Shown: positions 61,223-64,000 of the stretch, piece after piece | Layout of the letters: the number at the start of each line of letters is the position of its first letter | Position numbering within the stretch: the stretch's first letter is position 1 | Assembly (NCBI GenBank): GCA_937923485.1 | Contig: CALDUE010000126.1 | Location: 1 to 64,000 of the forward strand | From: an uncultured Saprospiraceae bacterium | GTDB lineage: Bacteria; Bacteroidota; Bacteroidia; Chitinophagales; Saprospiraceae | Direction: 5' to 3' | DNA length: 64,000 nucleotides | Notes under the pieces: model-generated | Seen by the model: only the letters and a program-made list of their open reading frames with translations | Told to the model about the DNA's origin: nothing | The model's database searches: none | Program-made: the position numbers and the translations under genes

Positions 61223-62152
61223 ATGACTCCCCTCCCAACGCAAGAATTAAAACGCAAGGCACATGAATTGGGCTTTGCGTTTTGCGGGGTGGCAAAGGCG
61301 GAGTTCATGGAGCCCGAAGCTCGTCAACTCGAAAGTTGGTTGAATGCTGGCAACAATGCCCGCTTGGACTATATGGCCAATCACTTTGACAAGCGGGTTG
61401 ATCCAACCAAGCTTGTACCTGGTGCAAAGACGGTCGTGGTGCTTGGATTAAACTACTTCCCAGCCGACGAGACGCCTTCCTTAGAGGCGCCTAAAGTGGC
61501 GCGCTATGCGTATGGCGAGGATTACCACTATGTGGTGAAGCGTCGTGGCAAGGAACTTTTGAAACAGCTACAGGAGCAGTATGGTGCGGTAGAAGGTCGC
61601 GTGTTCGTTGATTCTGCTCCTGTGCTGGAAAGACAGTGGGCTCAACGAACGGGACAGGGTTGGTTGGGAAAGAATACGCTCTTACTACGCCGAGACATGG
61701 GGAGCTATTTTTTCTTGTGCGAGCTAATCATCGATCTAGCTTTTGAGCCAGACGGGCCAATGGATGATTTTTGTGGGACCTGTACCAAATGCATCGATGC
61801 TTGTCCAACAGATGCAATTGCTCCAAATGGATATCTACTCGATGCGGGGAAATGCATCAGCTATTTGACCATTGAGTTGAAAGAAAGCATTGACGACAGC
61901 TTTCGCCAAAACATGGAGGGTTGGGCCTTCGGTTGCGACATTTGTCAGGAAGTATGCCCGTGGAATCGATTTTCAAAACCGCATACAGATTCTGAGCTAC
62001 AGGCGTACCCTGAGTTGGCTTCGCTGGACGAAAAGGCTTGGCTTGAAATGACGACGGAGTCATTTCAGAAGGTCTTTAAGAAGTCTCCATTAAAACGAAA
62101 AGGTTTGCCGGGTATCCAGCAAACCATTTCATTTATCAAAAAGTCTGATTAA
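61223..62152 (+). CDS. queG: Epoxyqueuosine reductase
   Basis: The 309-aa cobalamin- and Fe-S-dependent enzyme performs the last step of queuosine synthesis in tRNA. Two 4Fe-4S ligand sets are present: CGTCTKCIDACPTDAI and CDICQEVCPWN, and GWLGKNTLLL and SAPVLERQWA are typical. The length is slightly shorter than E. coli QueG, as in many Bacteroidetes. It lies 6 bases after fabG. The exact iterated word (61899-61912) encodes SFRQN here. Confidence 0.95.
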   Translation: MTPLPTQELKRKAHELGFAFCGVAKAEFMEPEARQLESWLNAGNNARLDYMANHFDKRVDPTKLVPGAKTVVVLGLNYFPADETPSLEAPKVARYAYGEDYHYVVKRRGKELLKQLQEQYGAVEGRVFVDSAPVLERQWAQRTGQGWLGKNTLLLRRDMGSYFFLCELIIDLAFEPDGPMDDFCGTCTKCIDACPTDAIAPNGYLLDAGKCISYLTIELKESIDDSFRQNMEGWAFGCDICQEVCPWNRFSKPHTDSELQAYPELASLDEKAWLEMTTESFQKVFKKSPLKRKGLPGIQQTISFIKKSD

Positions 62153-62165
62153 TCTAGACCGTGAC

Positions 62166-62594
62166 CTAGAATTCTACAGCAGCTTCAGGCTTGGCTAGGA
62201 CATTGATGTTGCCCCAAAAGTCTGTAATCGTCGCGATTATCTGTAGATACTGCACGGCAGTTTGCGGTCGCTGTACGAAGGCGTTTGCCCCATTCTCATA
62301 GCATGAAATGATCCTACTAGGATCTGATTGCTCTGAAAAAACGATAACTGGGATCGTTCGAAAATTTTCGTCGCTTGACAAGCGAGTCAGTAAGTCAGTT
62401 TCAGAAACGCCCGGCACGTTTAAGTCGAGAAGCACAAAACAGAGATCATAGTTATCTGAATTCTGCAAGTATTCCAAGCAGTCTTCCCCTGAAGAAACGT
62501 AGTGTACATCATAAGACTCACCTAACGCCTCGAAAGCGTTTCTTAAGAGGATTTGGTTTGCTTCTACGTTTTCAGTAATGAGAACTCGCTTCAT
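62166..62594 (-). CDS. Single-domain response regulator
   Basis: A 142-aa receiver domain without an output domain. The phosphorylatable Asp is in LLDLNVPG near residue 58. The conserved Thr/Ser is in VIVFSEQSDPS, and the last residues (VQRPQTAVQYLQ) take the place of the usual K-P switch, where the Lys is replaced by Gln-Arg (QRP). It converges with queG and has no sensor kinase beside it. The function is unclear. Confidence 0.87.
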   Translation of the reverse strand: MKRVLITENVEANQILLRNAFEALGESYDVHYVSSGEDCLEYLQNSDNYDLCFVLLDLNVPGVSETDLLTRLSSDENFRTIPVIVFSEQSDPSRIISCYENGANAFVQRPQTAVQYLQIIATITDFWGNINVLAKPEAAVEF

Positions 62595-62691
62595 TTCGTG
62601 CTAATTTGTACTTAGCTACAAGCAAAACATTTGCCAGAAGTCGTCTATGATTCTTCTATGGTCAATAAGGAACGTTAAATGGTAAAATAGA

Positions 62692-62724
62692 AACGCCCAC
62701 AGGTCACTTAGACCCATGGGCGTT
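62692..62724. terminator. Hairpin between porP/sprF-like gene and response regulator
   Basis: AACGCCCA (62692-62699) pairs with TGGGCGTT (62717-62724); the loop contains a second small stem GGTC/GACC. It is downstream of the PorP/SprF-family gene on the minus strand, with a modest A/T run (AAAATAG) beyond it. Confidence 0.6.
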
Positions 62725-62747
62725 CCTATTGAACTAAGAAATTTCAA

Positions 62748-63680
62748 TTACTCATAACGAGCGGCATCCACAGTCTTTTCAGTTGAATCGAAATCGAATC
62801 CCAAAGTGATCTCATGGGATCCGCCGTTATAGGTCTGAAATCTACCGAAGTTGATGTCATAACTGTAAAACAGGCGCAAACGGTCAAACTTGGTTCCTAG
62901 AAGGACTCCCACATCGTTTCCTACTCCAGCACGGTATCCGAGACCAGCAACAAACTGTTCGTCCAAGAAACTTGCAATTGCATTGAAATCAACGCGGAAA
63001 GGTGTTCCAAAAACTCGACTGATCAGGACAGAAGGAGTCACTTTAAAGTTGCGCTCACGAATACGAATGTCCTGTCCAACACGAAGAATAAAGTGATCTA
63101 ATCCACCGCGCCCATCGTCATCGTTTCCTTGGATGTTATCGAGCCTAGCCGAAATGAGCGTTGGGAAAGTCAAACCAACGAAGGTTTGGTTTCGGTAACG
63201 CGCGTGAAATCCCAATGCTGCATCAAAGGTATTTTTACCGTCTAGTGCTTCGATCGCGTCGGGGTCACCCTCTTGAAATTCATATCCGCCGATTACTCGG
63301 TTACGCAAACGAAAGTTTGAGAACGAAGTAGAAAAGCCTGCTGCTAGTCGCCAATCATCGACATCGGCGTGGAAAGCATAAGCACCTTTTACCGTGTAGC
63401 GAAAGGTGCTAGCCACGTTTTCACCAAAAATTTGACCTCCGAGTCCAATGTTCTTATTGACTGGACCATTATAGTTCAGCGCGTACGTATTTGGTGCATC
63501 AGGAAAACCGGTAAAAGAAGATCGGTAATTCAATCTGATTTGATGAAGATCATCAAAACCTGCGACTGCAGGATTCAAGAGAAACGGTTGAACCGTGTAT
63601 TGCGTGAAAATGGCCTCATTTTGTGCAGTGGCTTGGCCTACGACAAAAATTAGACTGGCTATGTATAGAAGCTTCTTCAT
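62748..63680 (-). CDS. PorP/SprF family type IX secretion membrane protein
   Basis: The 310-aa outer-membrane protein has a signal peptide (LLYIASLIFVVGQATAQ) and the family opening NEAIFTQYTVQPFLLNPAVAGF, then RLNYRSSFTGFPDAPNTYALNYNGPVNKNIG and a barrel with GLGYRAGVGNDVGVLLG near the end. PorP/SprF proteins sit in the outer membrane and anchor T9SS type B cargo on the surface. The neighbour 63739 carries a type B sorting domain, the usual gene pair, transcribed in the same direction. Confidence 0.94.
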   Translation of the reverse strand: MKKLLYIASLIFVVGQATAQNEAIFTQYTVQPFLLNPAVAGFDDLHQIRLNYRSSFTGFPDAPNTYALNYNGPVNKNIGLGGQIFGENVASTFRYTVKGAYAFHADVDDWRLAAGFSTSFSNFRLRNRVIGGYEFQEGDPDAIEALDGKNTFDAALGFHARYRNQTFVGLTFPTLISARLDNIQGNDDDGRGGLDHFILRVGQDIRIRERNFKVTPSVLISRVFGTPFRVDFNAIASFLDEQFVAGLGYRAGVGNDVGVLLGTKFDRLRLFYSYDINFGRFQTYNGGSHEITLGFDFDSTEKTVDAARYE

Positions 63681-63738
63681 AAGAAAGCTGAATTAAATCG
63701 GTTGAAGGGAAGGGTGTGGGTGTGGTGTGCTCGCTCGA

Positions 63739-64000
63739 TTATTGTCGAATGATATTTAATGAGCCTCGTTTCTGAATCTCATCATTGTTTGTATCTCGAT
63801 ACAGTAGCACATAGAAGTAACCTCCTTCATCAAGAAGTTCACCAGAGCGTGTGCGGCCGTCAAAAACTACAGAGGTGTTGTCATAGCCTTCAAATTCTCG
63901 AACAAGCTGTCCGAATCGATTGAAGATTTGGACGCTGTTGTTCGGGAAATCCTCAATGCAATTAATCAGGAACAAGTCATTGAGGTCGTCCATCGTCTCG
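63739..64000 (-). CDS. C-terminal end of a T9SS type B (CHU_C) cargo protein, cut by the window edge
   Basis: The open frame continues past the window end. The visible 86 residues contain DDLNDLFLINCIEDFPNNSVQIFNRFGQLVREFEGYDN and DGRTRSGELLDEGGYFYVLLYRDTNND, the signature 'N.V.IFNRWG..V....GY.N..W.G....G..LP.GTYFY' of the gliding-motility-associated C-terminal sorting domain. It directs secretion by T9SS and, with the adjacent PorP/SprF protein, surface attachment. The main body of the gene lies outside the window. Confidence 0.9.
   Translation of the reverse strand, partial: ETMDDLNDLFLINCIEDFPNNSVQIFNRFGQLVREFEGYDNTSVVFDGRTRSGELLDEGGYFYVLLYRDTNNDEIQKRGSLNIIRQ

Noticed and set aside
24172-61912. 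The recurring AFAKT peptide as a conserved protein motif
   Set aside because: The same DNA word also occurs in the other two frames and on the opposite strand, so the peptide follows from the DNA repeat.

Overview
The window looks like a chromosomal piece of a marine or environmental Bacteroidota, most likely of the Saprospiria / Lewinella-like type (inference). The reasons are several secreted proteins with type IX secretion (T9SS) C-terminal sorting domains, a PorP/SprF-family membrane protein, Bacteroidetes-style -7 boxes (TAnnTTTG) with no clear Shine-Dalgarno sequences, many lipoproteins with short Bacteroidetes lipoboxes, and typical Bacteroidetes housekeeping proteins. I saw no rRNA, tRNA, CRISPR array, insertion sequence or prophage.

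Layout. 0-1.4 kb: xylose isomerase (xylA) behind the tail of another gene. 1.6-10.9 kb: an accessory stretch with a broken helix-turn-helix gene (in-frame TGA), four tandem paralogous lipoproteins that are mosaics of one another (the first carries a G10 tract that could switch it off), and a huge secreted esterase/beta-helix protein split by a frameshift, followed by a PA14-OmpA protein. 10.9-19.9 kb: TRIC-like channel, hutH, MtfA-type peptidase, acyltransferase, Kir-type K+ channel, an ECF sigma factor with its partner, an RNase III with a very long basic tail, and an Nfu Fe-S carrier. 20.2-33.5 kb: a T9SS beta-helix protein, ComF, thiolase, hemA, aspS, an exonuclease-BRCT fusion, and small enzymes (DUF4442, VOC, alpha/beta hydrolase, MBL). 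33.5-42.4 kb: an outer-membrane protein, three amidohydrolase genes (one fused, partly degenerate), a GIN-domain protein and a fatty acid desaturase. 42.7-53.4 kb: TlpA-like thioredoxin, tatC, pdxH, a copper chaperone/copA pair, a DUF4143 ATPase behind two 26-bp palindromes, GT2 and an ABC exporter. 53.8-64 kb: a large T9SS glycosidase-like protein, Ppx/GppA, MBL enzyme, fabG, queG, a response regulator, PorP/SprF and the end of a T9SS type B cargo protein.

The most striking signal is not a gene. A 14-base word, GCTTTCGCCAAAAC (reverse complement GTTTTGGCGAAAGC), occurs at least 12 times exactly and about 12 more times with one mismatch, on both strands and in all three reading frames, mostly inside unrelated housekeeping genes. 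About 0.0005 exact copies would be expected by chance. It behaves like a genome-wide iterated word (HIP1-like or DNA-uptake-sequence-like) and is missing in exact form from the first 17 kb.

Limits: all calls come from reading the sequence by eye. Functions rest on remembered family motifs, start codons are often ambiguous because TTG/GTG and -7 boxes lie close to ATG, and the two disrupted genes could be sequencing errors.
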